From CAZVAR01 sp964625225 (lineage in GTDB: Bacteria; Pseudomonadota; Alphaproteobacteria; JAJUGE01): 23,128 nt of DNA. Location of the stretch: assembly GCA_964625225.1 (NCBI GenBank), contig CAZVAR010000049.1, positions 1 through 23,128 of the forward strand, read 5' to 3'. Shown piece by piece: positions 14,228-21,758 of this stretch. The notes below the pieces were generated by a model, which was given only the letters and a program-made list of their open reading frames with translations, ran no database searches and was not told the origin of the DNA. Both the position numbers and the translations under genes were made by a program. Numbering within the stretch: position 1 is the stretch's first letter; each line of letters begins with the position of its first letter.

Positions 14228-15979
14228 ATGACGGATCCTGCGATACCGCGCGTTCGGGCCGACGGGCCGATCATGATCCTCGGCGCGCCGCAGGGCAATC
14301 TGGAAGCCCTGCGCGCGGCGCTGGATGAAGCCCGGCGGCTCGGCGTGCCGCCGGACCGGACGCTCTGTATCGGTCCCGACCCCGGCGACATCGTCCGCCT
14401 GCTGCGGGACGCCGGCGTCCTTTCGATCCGGGGCGGGCACGAGGAGAGCGCAGGCGCCGGCGGGCGCGGTGACGCTCCGAACTGGTCCACGGCGCTGCCG
14501 CAACGCATCGATCTGGAGATTGGCGGGTACTGGCTTGCGGTCGTTGCCCGCGGCCCGGACAGGTGCACGCGCCCGGTGTTCCCCTCGACCGCCGCGACCG
14601 TCAAGCTGGAGGGGATTCGCGCAACCGGTGCCGACGGCGTGATCGCCGGCACCTGCGGCCTGCCCTTCAGCCAGGTGATCGGCGGCCGGCTGTGGCACGA
14701 TCCCGGCGCGCTCGGCCGGCCCGCCGACGACGGCACGGCCCGGGTCTGGTATTCGCTGCTGAGGCCGGATCGTGACGGCTTGATGATCGAGCACCGGGCA
14801 CTGGACTACGATCACCGCAGTGCGGCCCGGCGGATGCGCGCGGCCGGGCTGCCGCAGCCGGAGGCCGAGGCGCTCGCCACCGGCCGCTGGCCGTGCCGCG
14901 ATGCGCTTCCCGCGCCGGAACTGCGGGCCGGAGGCATTCCCCTGGAGCCCGGATCGGTACGCTGGACGCACGGTCCGATGGAACCCTGGTCGCGGCGGCG
15001 GGTCGCCCGGATCGGGCCGCAATGGCCGGACCCCGACCGACGCGGCATGGCGCGGCTGGACCCGACGAAGTTCCGCGATCGGGACTGGACGGCGACCGGC
15101 GCGCCACGGGCCCGCGTGCCCCTGACCGGGCTCAGGACGCTCTGGTTCAATACCGGCACGCGCTGCAACATTGAGTGCCGCAGCTGCTACATCGAATCGA
15201 GTCCGCGCAACGACCGCCTCCACTGGCTCACCCGAGACGATGTCGGGCGCTATCTGGACGAGATCCGTGCGGCCGGGCTGCCGACCGAGGAAATCGGCTT
15301 CACCGGCGGCGAGCCCTTCATGAATCCCGACATCCTGCCGATGCTAGAAGACGCCCTCCTTCGGGGCTTCCGGGTTCTGGTGCTGACCAACGCGATGCGG
15401 CCGATGCAGCGGCTTGCCGGCCCGCTGCTCGACCTCAACCGCCGTCTCGGGGCGAGGCTGACGCTGCGGGTCTCGCTGGACCATTTCACGCCGGCACGGC
15501 ACGAGGAGGAGCGCGGCCCGGGTAGCTGGACCCCGACACTGGCGGGACTGGTCTGGCTCGCCCGCAACGGCTTCAATCTCGCCGTTGCCGGCCGGACGAT
15601 GTGGGGCGAGGACGAGGCGGCTCAGCGTGCCGGCTACGCCCGCCTGTTCGCCGAGCACGGCATCCCGATCGACGCCCGGGATCCGGCCGCCCTGGTGCTG
15701 TTCCCGGAGATGGACGAGACGGCCGACATCCCGGAGATCAGCACCGCCTGTTGGGGCATCCTCGGCAAGGTGCCGGACTCGGTCATGTGCGCATCGTCCC
15801 GGATGGTGGTGCGACGCAAGGGGGCGGAGCGGGCGACGGTCGTCGCCTGCACGCTCCTGCCATACGATCCGGCGTTCGAGCTCGGCGAAACGCTAGCGGA
15901 AGCGGCAGGGCCGGTCGCCCTCAACCACCCTCACTGCGCCCGCTTCTGCGTGCTCGGCGGCGCCTCCTGTTCGCGCTAG
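14228..15979 (+). CDS. Degenerate metallophosphoesterase-radical SAM fusion protein
   Basis: The 583-residue product has two parts. Residues about 15-245 follow the plan of a YfcE/MJ0936-like calcineurin phosphoesterase, yet the metal ligands are gone: the expected SDIHGN reads GAPQGN (19-24), the GD...GPDP loop is shortened to GPDPGD (49-54), GNHD reads GGHEE (69-73) and GHTH-LP reads GTCGLP (141-146). GGRLWHDPGALGRP (152-165) keeps the fold signature. Residues about 300-583 form a radical SAM domain: TRCNIECRSCY carries C313, C317 and C320 for the [4Fe-4S] cluster, and GFTGGEPF (357-364) contacts SAM. Further cysteines (C508, C521, C541, C570, C574, C581) could hold an auxiliary cluster. 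The substrate is unknown. The stop shares CTAG with panE. The start lacks a clear Shine-Dalgarno. Confidence 0.82.
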   Translation: MTDPAIPRVRADGPIMILGAPQGNLEALRAALDEARRLGVPPDRTLCIGPDPGDIVRLLRDAGVLSIRGGHEESAGAGGRGDAPNWSTALPQRIDLEIGGYWLAVVARGPDRCTRPVFPSTAATVKLEGIRATGADGVIAGTCGLPFSQVIGGRLWHDPGALGRPADDGTARVWYSLLRPDRDGLMIEHRALDYDHRSAARRMRAAGLPQPEAEALATGRWPCRDALPAPELRAGGIPLEPGSVRWTHGPMEPWSRRRVARIGPQWPDPDRRGMARLDPTKFRDRDWTATGAPRARVPLTGLRTLWFNTGTRCNIECRSCYIESSPRNDRLHWLTRDDVGRYLDEIRAAGLPTEEIGFTGGEPFMNPDILPMLEDALLRGFRVLVLTNAMRPMQRLAGPLLDLNRRLGARLTLRVSLDHFTPARHEEERGPGSWTPTLAGLVWLARNGFNLAVAGRTMWGEDEAAQRAGYARLFAEHGIPIDARDPAALVLFPEMDETADIPEISTACWGILGKVPDSVMCASSRMVVRRKGAERATVVACTLLPYDPAFELGETLAEAAGPVALNHPHCARFCVLGGASCSR

Positions 15980-16905
15980 CCGGCCGCCTTACCGCCCTCG
16001 ATATACGGCTTGAGGGCGGCGTAGACGACGCGGTTGACCGGGGTCGGGACACCGAGTTCGCGGCCGAGTTCCACCACCTTGCCGGCGAGCCAGGGAAGCT
16101 CCAGGCGGTTGCCGCGAACGAGGTCCGTCGCCATCGAGGCCATCGTCTCCGCCGGCATCGTGTCCATGTAGGCGAGCCGGGTCTCCGGATAGTCGTCGGC
16201 GAGCGCGATGCCGCTCGCACGGGCGACGGCGGCCGTCTCCTGCGCCGCCTCGAGCAGCAGGGCGCGCAGGTCGGGGTCGGCGCGGATCACACCGATCGGC
16301 TGCCGGGTAATCGCGGTCAGGCTGCTCAGCGCCACCAGGAACACCATCTTCTCCCAGAGCGCCTTGCGAATATCGTCGGTGAACTCGGCATCGACGCCCG
16401 CGCCGCGGCATGCCTCCAGAAACCGTTCGCCGCGCTCCGTGCGGCGGCCATCCAGCTCGCCGAAGATCACCTTCTGCATGGTGCCGACCTGCCGCACCAG
16501 GCCCGGCTCGGCGATCGCGCCGCCGATCAGCGCGACCCCGCCCATGACGTGCTGCGCGCCGAGGATCGGCACCAGCCGATCCGGTGCGTCGATACCGTTC
16601 TGGATCGGGATCACCGCCGTCTCGGGCCCGATCAACGGCCGAATCGCCGCGCCGGCCGACTCGACGTCCCACAGCTTGACCGCGAAGAACACGAAATCGA
16701 CCGGTCCGATCGTGGCCGGGTCATCGGTCGCCCGGGTCGGGCGAAGATGGACGTTGCCGCGCGGCCCCTCAATGCGCAGCCCGTCTTCCTGCATGGCGCG
16801 CAGATGCGCGCCGCGGGCGACGAAGGTAACGTCGTGACCGCCCCGGGCCAGCGCCGCGCCGAACGGAGCGCCGACGCCCCCTGCCCCGATGACCGCAATC
16901 CTCAT
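15976..16905 (-). CDS. panE: 2-dehydropantoate 2-reductase
   Basis: The 309-residue product is a ketopantoate reductase-family enzyme (PanE/ApbA), which reduces 2-dehydropantoate to pantoate with NADPH in coenzyme A synthesis. The N-terminal Rossmann loop is IGAGGVGAPFG (6-16). K77 in FFAVKLWD, N103 in IQNGID and K186 in KALWEKMVF correspond to conserved cofactor- and substrate-binding and catalytic positions, and E219 follows in the C-terminal helical domain. Alphaproteobacteria often hold several paralogues acting on other 2-oxo acids, so pantothenate synthesis is likely but not certain. GGGGAGG precedes the ATG. It overlaps the convergent radical SAM gene by four bases. Confidence 0.85.
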   Translation of the reverse strand: MRIAVIGAGGVGAPFGAALARGGHDVTFVARGAHLRAMQEDGLRIEGPRGNVHLRPTRATDDPATIGPVDFVFFAVKLWDVESAGAAIRPLIGPETAVIPIQNGIDAPDRLVPILGAQHVMGGVALIGGAIAEPGLVRQVGTMQKVIFGELDGRRTERGERFLEACRGAGVDAEFTDDIRKALWEKMVFLVALSSLTAITRQPIGVIRADPDLRALLLEAAQETAAVARASGIALADDYPETRLAYMDTMPAETMASMATDLVRGNRLELPWLAGKVVELGRELGVPTPVNRVVYAALKPYIEGGKAAG

Positions 16906-16995
16906 GCAATCCTCCCCTCGCCTCCGAACCGCCCGGCCGATGGCCCGGCACGCCGGAGCGCAGCATAACGTCCGCCGCCGGGCGGGCGAGCCCCT

Positions 16996-17769
16996 TTATG
17001 CGCCGGACCCGCTGTGCGACCGCCGGCCCGCCGGATCGGCCCGGGCCGGCCGCGGGACCAGTACCGGGCGTGGAACGCCCGCGCGGCGGCGCCGTCGCAC
17101 CGGGCGCGCCGTTGCCGCATAGATCTGCTTGGTCGCCTCGACCATGACCACCCCGCCGAACACCGGAAACCAGCGGGCGCCGATCTCCTCCCACGCCTCG
17201 GCGGCGGTCAGCACCATGCGCCAGCGGCTCGGCGGAACGTAGAGCGCGGTCGCGCCCTGCAGCGGCGTGAACATCATATCGCGCATCAGCCGGTGCAGCT
17301 GCGACACCGAATAGGGTTGACCGCTGCCGAACGGATTGCCCTCGCGCCGCGCCCAGACCCCACGACGGTTGGGGGCGACCACCAGCACCCGACCGTTACC
17401 GGCGAGGATGCGCCAGACCTCGCGCATCAACGGCCGGAGCTGGTCGGCGTTCTCCACCGCGTGAACCAGCAGGACCCGGTCCATCGAGAGGTCCGCAAAG
17501 GGCAGCTCCGATTCCTCGGCGAGGGCGACCAGATTGGGCTCGTCCACCGGCCAGCGCAGCACGCCCTGCGCGGCCGGCATCACCGCGATCACCCGCGCGG
17601 CCTCGTCGCGGAACGGGCGCAGGAACGGCGTGGCATAGCCGACGCCGAGCAGATTGAGCCCGGTGACCCGCGGCCAGATCATGCGGATGCGGCGCCGGAT
17701 CATGCGCTGCGCCACCCGGCCCAGGCTGGAATGATAGAAGTCGCGAAGGTCGACCACGTCCGTGCGCAT
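16996..17769 (-). CDS. Class I SAM-dependent methyltransferase
   Basis: A 257-residue Methyltransf_11-type protein. Motif I is LNLLGVGYATPFL (38-50), a relaxed form of the glycine-rich SAM loop; LPFADLSMDRVLLVHAVEN (89-107) and the motif-III-like VWRILAGNGRVLVVAPNRRGVWARREGNPFG (118-148) follow. I start at the ATG at 17769 because homology begins at MRTDVVDLRDFY; the open frame continues upstream over the gloB promoter without recognisable sequence. The C-terminus is a basic, Arg/Pro-rich tail. This gene type is often found divergent from gloB in alphaproteobacteria. The methyl acceptor is unknown. Confidence 0.85.
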   Translation of the reverse strand: MRTDVVDLRDFYHSSLGRVAQRMIRRRIRMIWPRVTGLNLLGVGYATPFLRPFRDEAARVIAVMPAAQGVLRWPVDEPNLVALAEESELPFADLSMDRVLLVHAVENADQLRPLMREVWRILAGNGRVLVVAPNRRGVWARREGNPFGSGQPYSVSQLHRLMRDMMFTPLQGATALYVPPSRWRMVLTAAEAWEEIGARWFPVFGGVVMVEATKQIYAATARPVRRRRRAGVPRPVLVPRPARADPAGRRSHSGSGA

Positions 17770-17776
17770 GGGCCCG

Positions 17777-17782
17777 ATCCTA
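17777..17782 (-). promoter_or_regulatory. -10-like box for a leaderless methyltransferase mRNA
   Basis: On the minus strand TAGGAT ends seven bases before the ATG at 17769, with no Shine-Dalgarno between. This is the same -10-to-start distance seen at two other genes in the window. I see no convincing -35 box, so the call rests on position and the partial hexamer only. Confidence 0.25.
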
Positions 17783-17873
17783 CCACAGCGCGTGCGGGCG
17801 GCGGCGTTGGTCGAGGGCGGTGATGATGCTAGGCTGCACCCCGGTCGGAAGGGCGATGAAGGAGGATTGTCAA

Positions 17874-18644
17874 ATGGCGAGGCTCGAGGTCGAACTGATT
17901 CCCGCCCTGAGCGACAATTACGTCTATCTCGCACACGACCCGGACAGCGGCGCCACAGCGGTGGTCGATCCGGCGGAAGCGGCCCCAGTGCTAGCGGCGC
18001 TGGAGCGGCGCGGTTGGCGGCTAACCCACATTCTCAACACCCACCACCACAACGATCATATCGGCGGCAACACCGAGCTGAAGGCGCGGTTCGACGTGCC
18101 TATCGTCGGCCCCCGGGCCGATGCGGCGCGCATTCCCGGCATCGATGTCGAGGTCGGTGACGGCGACCGCTACACGGTCGGCACCCAGGAGGCGCAGGTA
18201 TTCGATACTCCGGGACATACCCGCGGCCACATCGCCTTCTGGTTCGCCGACAGCGACGTCCTCTTCTGCGGCGATACGCTGTTCGCCCTGGGCTGCGGGC
18301 GGATGTTCGAGGGAACCCCGGCGCAGATGTGGGACTCGCTGCTCAAGCTGCGCCGCCTACCGGACTCGACCCGGGTCTATTGCGGCCACGAATACACGCA
18401 GTCGAACGCGCGCTTCGCCGTGACGGTGGACCCGGACAATGCCGAGCTGGCCGAGCGCGCGAAGCAGATCGACGCCCTGCGCGCAGAGGGGCGGCCGACC
18501 ATCCCGTCCACGCTCGGCGAGGAGAAGCGGACCAACCCGTTCCTGCGCGCGGACGACCCCGCCGTGCAGGCGGCCGTCGGCATGGCGGGCGCCGACCCGG
18601 TCGCGGTGTTCGCCGAGATCCGCAAGCGCAAGGACAATTTCTGA
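17874..18644 (+). CDS. gloB: Hydroxyacylglutathione hydrolase (glyoxalase II)
   Basis: The 256-residue metallo-beta-lactamase-fold enzyme hydrolyses S-lactoylglutathione to lactate and glutathione, the second step of methylglyoxal detoxification. The binuclear metal motif THHHNDHIGGN gives H57, H59, D61 and H62; further ligands are in FDTPGHTRGHIAFW, LFCGDTLFALGCGRMFEG and CGHEYTQSNARFA. The C-terminal glyoxalase II domain with TIPSTLGEEKRTNPFLR is present and complete. I start at 17874 because AAGGAGGA (17859-17866) lies seven bases upstream; the frame is open further 5' but has no similarity. It heads an operon with two GST genes and a cupin gene, a coherent glutathione theme. Confidence 0.95.
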   Translation: MARLEVELIPALSDNYVYLAHDPDSGATAVVDPAEAAPVLAALERRGWRLTHILNTHHHNDHIGGNTELKARFDVPIVGPRADAARIPGIDVEVGDGDRYTVGTQEAQVFDTPGHTRGHIAFWFADSDVLFCGDTLFALGCGRMFEGTPAQMWDSLLKLRRLPDSTRVYCGHEYTQSNARFAVTVDPDNAELAERAKQIDALRAEGRPTIPSTLGEEKRTNPFLRADDPAVQAAVGMAGADPVAVFAEIRKRKDNF

Positions 18645-18668
18645 CGATCTTCGGGAGAGGAGGCCGCA

Positions 18669-19271
18669 ATGCAGATCTACTGGTCGGCGCGCTCGCCGTT
18701 CGTACGCAAGGTGATGGTCGCGGCGATCGAGCTGGGGCTCGACGACCGGATCGAGCGCATCCCCTGCGAGCCGGCGGACATGGATCCGAGCTTCGTCGCC
18801 GCCAACCCGATCGCCCGAATCCCCACCCTCGTGACCGACGACGGCATGGCGCTACCGGAATCCGACCTGATCGTCGCCTATCTCGACGATCTCGCCGGCC
18901 AGCGGCTGATCCCGGACGGCGCTGCGCGCTGGGCGGTGCTGCGCCAGCAAGCTCTGGCGGACGGGGCGATGGAGGCCGCCGTCGCGCTGCTCGGCGAGAG
19001 CCGGCGGCCCGAGGGCGAGCGCTCGGCCACGCAGATCGCCAAGCTGACGGCACGGATCGGCCGCTGCTTCGATGCGCTGGAGGCGGAGGCGGCGGCCGGA
19101 CGGCTCGACGGTGCGCTGACGGTCGGCCAGGTCGCGGCCGGCTGCGCCTGCGGCTACGCGGACTTCCGCTTTCCCGACCTCGCCTGGCGGGAGGGGCGGC
19201 CGCGCCTCGCCGCCTGGTTCGCGACGTTCGGGGAGCGGCCGGCGATGGCCGCGACCCGGCCGCATCTCTGA
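18669..19271 (+). CDS. Glutathione S-transferase family protein (copy 1)
   Basis: The 200-residue product has an N-terminal thioredoxin-fold GST domain (SARSPFVRKVMVAAIELGL at 6-24, NPIARIPTLV, then LPESDLIVAYLDDL with the glutathione gamma-Glu binding E-S pair) and a C-terminal helical domain with DGALTVGQVAAGCACGYADFRFPDLAWREGRPRL. S9 in SPFVRK is at the usual position of a Ser-type catalytic residue. AGAGGAGG precedes the ATG, 24 nt after gloB. It is clearly paralogous to the GST gene two places downstream. Confidence 0.9.
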   Translation: MQIYWSARSPFVRKVMVAAIELGLDDRIERIPCEPADMDPSFVAANPIARIPTLVTDDGMALPESDLIVAYLDDLAGQRLIPDGAARWAVLRQQALADGAMEAAVALLGESRRPEGERSATQIAKLTARIGRCFDALEAEAAAGRLDGALTVGQVAAGCACGYADFRFPDLAWREGRPRLAAWFATFGERPAMAATRPHL

Positions 19272-19278
19272 GCGCGGC

Positions 19279-19719
19279 ATGGACGCCGGGACCGTGATCG
19301 CGGCGCTCGGGCTCGAGCCGCACCCCGAGGGCGGGCACTACCGCGAGCTGTTCCGCGACCGGCCGGCCGGCGGCGGACGCGGCGCGAAGACCTCGATCTA
19401 CTATCTGCTCCGGGCCGGGGAAGCCTCGCGCTGGCATCGGGTCACGGACGCGGTCGAGGTCTGGCATTTCCACGCCGGCGGAGCGCTGGAGCTATGCGTC
19501 TCGGCCGACGGGCGGACGGTCCAGCGGCATCGGCTCGGGGTCGACTTCGCGGCCGGCGAGCGGCCGCAGGCGGTCGTCCCCAAGGGCGCCTGGCAATCGG
19601 CGCGTCCGGTCCGCGGCGAGTGGGTCCTGGTCGGCTGCACGGTCGCGCCGGCCTTCGAATTCACCGGCTTCGAGCTGGCTCCGCCCGGCTGGGTGCCAGG
19701 CGGCGAGGCCCGCCAATAG
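19279..19719 (+). CDS. Cupin-domain protein (DUF985 family)
   Basis: The 146-residue product belongs to the DUF985/cupin_5 family: GLEPHPEGGHYRELFRD near the N-terminus, TSIYYLLRAGEASRWHRV with conserved His, EVWHFHAGGALEL, and VVPKGAWQSARP and GCTVAPAFEFTGFEL toward the C-terminus. The family is a small beta-barrel of unknown general function, with His residues that could bind metal or a sugar-like ligand. It starts seven bases after the first GST stop and ends sixteen bases before the second GST start, so it is within the operon. No glutathione-related activity is known to me for this family. Confidence 0.88.
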   Translation: MDAGTVIAALGLEPHPEGGHYRELFRDRPAGGGRGAKTSIYYLLRAGEASRWHRVTDAVEVWHFHAGGALELCVSADGRTVQRHRLGVDFAAGERPQAVVPKGAWQSARPVRGEWVLVGCTVAPAFEFTGFELAPPGWVPGGEARQ

Positions 19720-19735
19720 CGAGAGGATACCAGCG

Positions 19736-20341
19736 ATGCGCCTCTTCTTCGTGCCGACCTCCCCCTATGCCCGCAAGGTGCGGATCATCCTGCGCGAACT
19801 CGGCCTCGTGAACCGCGTCGAGGAGCGGGAAGTAACGCTGCGCAGCCCGGACAACGAGGCGCTGCGCTACGGGCCGACCGGCAAGGTCCCCGCCCTGCTC
19901 CTGGACGACGGCCGGCTGCTGATCGAGGCGACGCTGATCTGCGTCTATCTCGACGAGCTCGACGGCCCGCCGAAGCTGCACCCGACCGAGCCGGCGGCGC
20001 GGCTCGACGCGATGGAGCTCGAGGGGCTCGGCATGGCACTGCTCGACTCGCTGGTCTGGCGCTCGCGCGAGCTGCGACGGCCGGCCGACGAGCAGTCGCC
20101 CGGCTTCGCCGCCTACGAGGCGGAACGGGCCGAGCGCTGCTTCGATACGCTGGAACGGATGGCCCCGCGGCTGGACGGCCCGCTGACCATCGCCCACATC
20201 ACCCTCGGCGCGGCCCTGGGCTATGCCGACCTGCGCCTGCCCGACGTGCAATGGCGCGAGGGCCGGCCGCGGCTCGCCGGCTGGTACGAGGGCTTCGCCG
20301 CGCGGCCGTCGATGCGCGAGACGGCGCCGGCGGAGGGCTGA
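19736..20341 (+). CDS. Glutathione S-transferase family protein (copy 2)
   Basis: The 201-residue product has the GST thioredoxin fold (PTSPYARKVRIILRELGL at 7-24 with S9, YGPTGKVPALLLDDGRLLIEATLICVYLDEL) and a C-terminal helical domain ending in LTIAHITLGAALGYADLRLPDVQWREGRPRLAGWYEGFAARPSM. It aligns along its length with copy 1 but differs at many positions, including EA instead of ES in the glutathione-binding turn, so the two have diverged in specificity. GAGAGGA precedes the ATG. It is the last gene of the gloB operon and converges with the DMT permease gene seven bases away. Confidence 0.9.
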   Translation: MRLFFVPTSPYARKVRIILRELGLVNRVEEREVTLRSPDNEALRYGPTGKVPALLLDDGRLLIEATLICVYLDELDGPPKLHPTEPAARLDAMELEGLGMALLDSLVWRSRELRRPADEQSPGFAAYEAERAERCFDTLERMAPRLDGPLTIAHITLGAALGYADLRLPDVQWREGRPRLAGWYEGFAARPSMRETAPAEG

Positions 20342-20348
20342 CCCCGGC

Positions 20349-21263
20349 TCACGGCGCGCGGCGGAACAGGTCGCGCGCCGCCAGCAGGGCACCGCCGGTG
20401 ACGAGCAGGCAGGCGGCGACCACCTGCGGCGTCGGACGGCCGAGACCGGCAGCGATCAGGATCAGCGTCGAGAGCAGCGGCGCCGCGTAGGCTGCGGCGC
20501 CGAGGGCGCGGATGTCTCCGTGCTTGGTCCCATGGTCCCAGAAGAAGAAGGCGGAGCCGACCGGTCCGAGCCCGAGCAGCAGCACCGCAAGCCATTCGCC
20601 TGCTGTCTGCGGCCAGACGGTCGTCTCGAATACGAGGTGCGCCAGCGCGGCCAGCACCGCCGTGGCGCCGCAGAAGCCGCCGACCGCATCGGTCGGTACC
20701 GTGCCGAAGCGGCGGTTGGCGACCGAATAGCCGGCCCACACCAGCGCCGAGCAGAGCGCGGCGGCGTAGCCCAAGGCATGGCCGCCGCGGAAGTCGACCG
20801 CCTCCTTGCCCGCCAGCACCAGCACGGTCCCGACCAGGCCCATGGCGGCGCCGGCGACGTGCCACCAGCGCAGCCGCTCTCCGGGCAGCAGGGCCGAGAA
20901 CAGCACGATCAGGAGCGGCCAGGAATAGTTGATCAGGTTGGCCTCGACCGGCGGGGCCGAGCGCAGGGCCAGGAAATAGAAGAAATGGAAGCCGAACAGC
21001 CCGCCGACCCCCAGCAGCCATGCGGCCGCGGGCTGGCGGAGATAACGGCCGGGCGGCTCGCGGAACAGCGCCCACTTGCCGAGCGCCAAGGCGAAGGCGA
21101 TCGCGAACGCCATGGCGACGAGCTGGAACGGCGGCACCGCCCCGGTCAAGGCAGTCAGCAATGCCAGCGTCGCCCACAGCAGCGCCGCCAGCCCGCCGAC
21201 CAGGGTCGCTCGAACCCGCCCGGTGCGCGGGGCGCCGACGGTCGTTGCGCCGCCGTCGCTCAT
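20349..21263 (-). CDS. EamA-type DMT family transporter (YddG-like)
   Basis: The 304-residue product is a ten-helix inner-membrane permease with two EamA repeats. VEANLINYSWPLLIVLFSALLPGERLRWWH marks the end of the first repeat and resembles the YddG-type branch, which exports amino acids; YAAPLLSTLILIAAGLGRPTPQVVAACLLVTGGALLAA closes the second. The start ATG at 21263 overlaps the Nudix stop as ATGA, so the two are translationally coupled; the longer open frame upstream is the Nudix gene read in another frame. It is not closely similar to the permease at 5884. Confidence 0.88.
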   Translation of the reverse strand: MSDGGATTVGAPRTGRVRATLVGGLAALLWATLALLTALTGAVPPFQLVAMAFAIAFALALGKWALFREPPGRYLRQPAAAWLLGVGGLFGFHFFYFLALRSAPPVEANLINYSWPLLIVLFSALLPGERLRWWHVAGAAMGLVGTVLVLAGKEAVDFRGGHALGYAAALCSALVWAGYSVANRRFGTVPTDAVGGFCGATAVLAALAHLVFETTVWPQTAGEWLAVLLLGLGPVGSAFFFWDHGTKHGDIRALGAAAYAAPLLSTLILIAAGLGRPTPQVVAACLLVTGGALLAARDLFRRAP

Positions 21264-21748
21264 CGCCGCCGAAGGCGCTGCTCTGCCGCCAGCCGGATGA
21301 TGCGGTCCGTCTCGCTCCACAGCCGGTAGTCGTCGAGCTCGTCGAGGGCGACCCAGCGGCAATCCTCGGCATCGTCGCCGGGCCGCAGCTCGCCGCTGCG
21401 CCACTCGCCGGCGAGGTCGATCAGCGTATAGTGCGAACGGATGCGCCCCTCCTCGTCCGGCCGGATCGAATCGACGACGGCGACGAGGCCGGTGATCTCG
21501 ACCTCGACGCCGGTCTCCTCGAACACCTCGCGCCGCCCGGCCGCTTCGACCGTCTCGCCCAGCTCCTGGGCGCCGCCCGGGATGCTCCAGTCGCCCTTGC
21601 GCGGCGGCACCCCGCGGCGGATCAGCAGGACCCGGTCGCCCCGCCAGACGACGACGCCGACGCCGACGATCGGGCGCGCAGGATAGAGGCGGTCGCTCCG
21701 CGACGCCTCCTCGGCGACCTGCGCGACCTCGGGCGGGAACGGCGTCAT
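21260..21748 (-). CDS. Nudix hydrolase
   Basis: The 162-residue product contains a complete Nudix box: G59-x5-E65-x7-REVFEETGV (73-81), which binds Mg2+ and cleaves a nucleoside diphosphate linked to another group. Before it, RPIVGVGVVVWRGDRVLLIRRGVPPRKGDWSIPGG is typical of ADP-ribose pyrophosphatase- or MutT-like members; substrate is not predictable. It starts ten bases after phaB with no evident Shine-Dalgarno and overlaps the permease start by four bases, so it is likely co-transcribed with both. Confidence 0.92.
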   Translation of the reverse strand: MTPFPPEVAQVAEEASRSDRLYPARPIVGVGVVVWRGDRVLLIRRGVPPRKGDWSIPGGAQELGETVEAAGRREVFEETGVEVEITGLVAVVDSIRPDEEGRIRSHYTLIDLAGEWRSGELRPGDDAEDCRWVALDELDDYRLWSETDRIIRLAAEQRLRRR

Positions 21749-21758
21749 AGGGTCGCAA

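Noticed and set aside
13967..15223. 418-codon minus-strand open frame
   Set aside because: Antisense to the radical SAM fusion gene and low in recognisable sequence; the plus-strand frame has clear CxxxCxxC and GGEP motifs.
17014..17823. 269-codon plus-strand open frame upstream of gloB
   Set aside because: Antisense to the methyltransferase, His/Arg/Pro-rich and without motifs.
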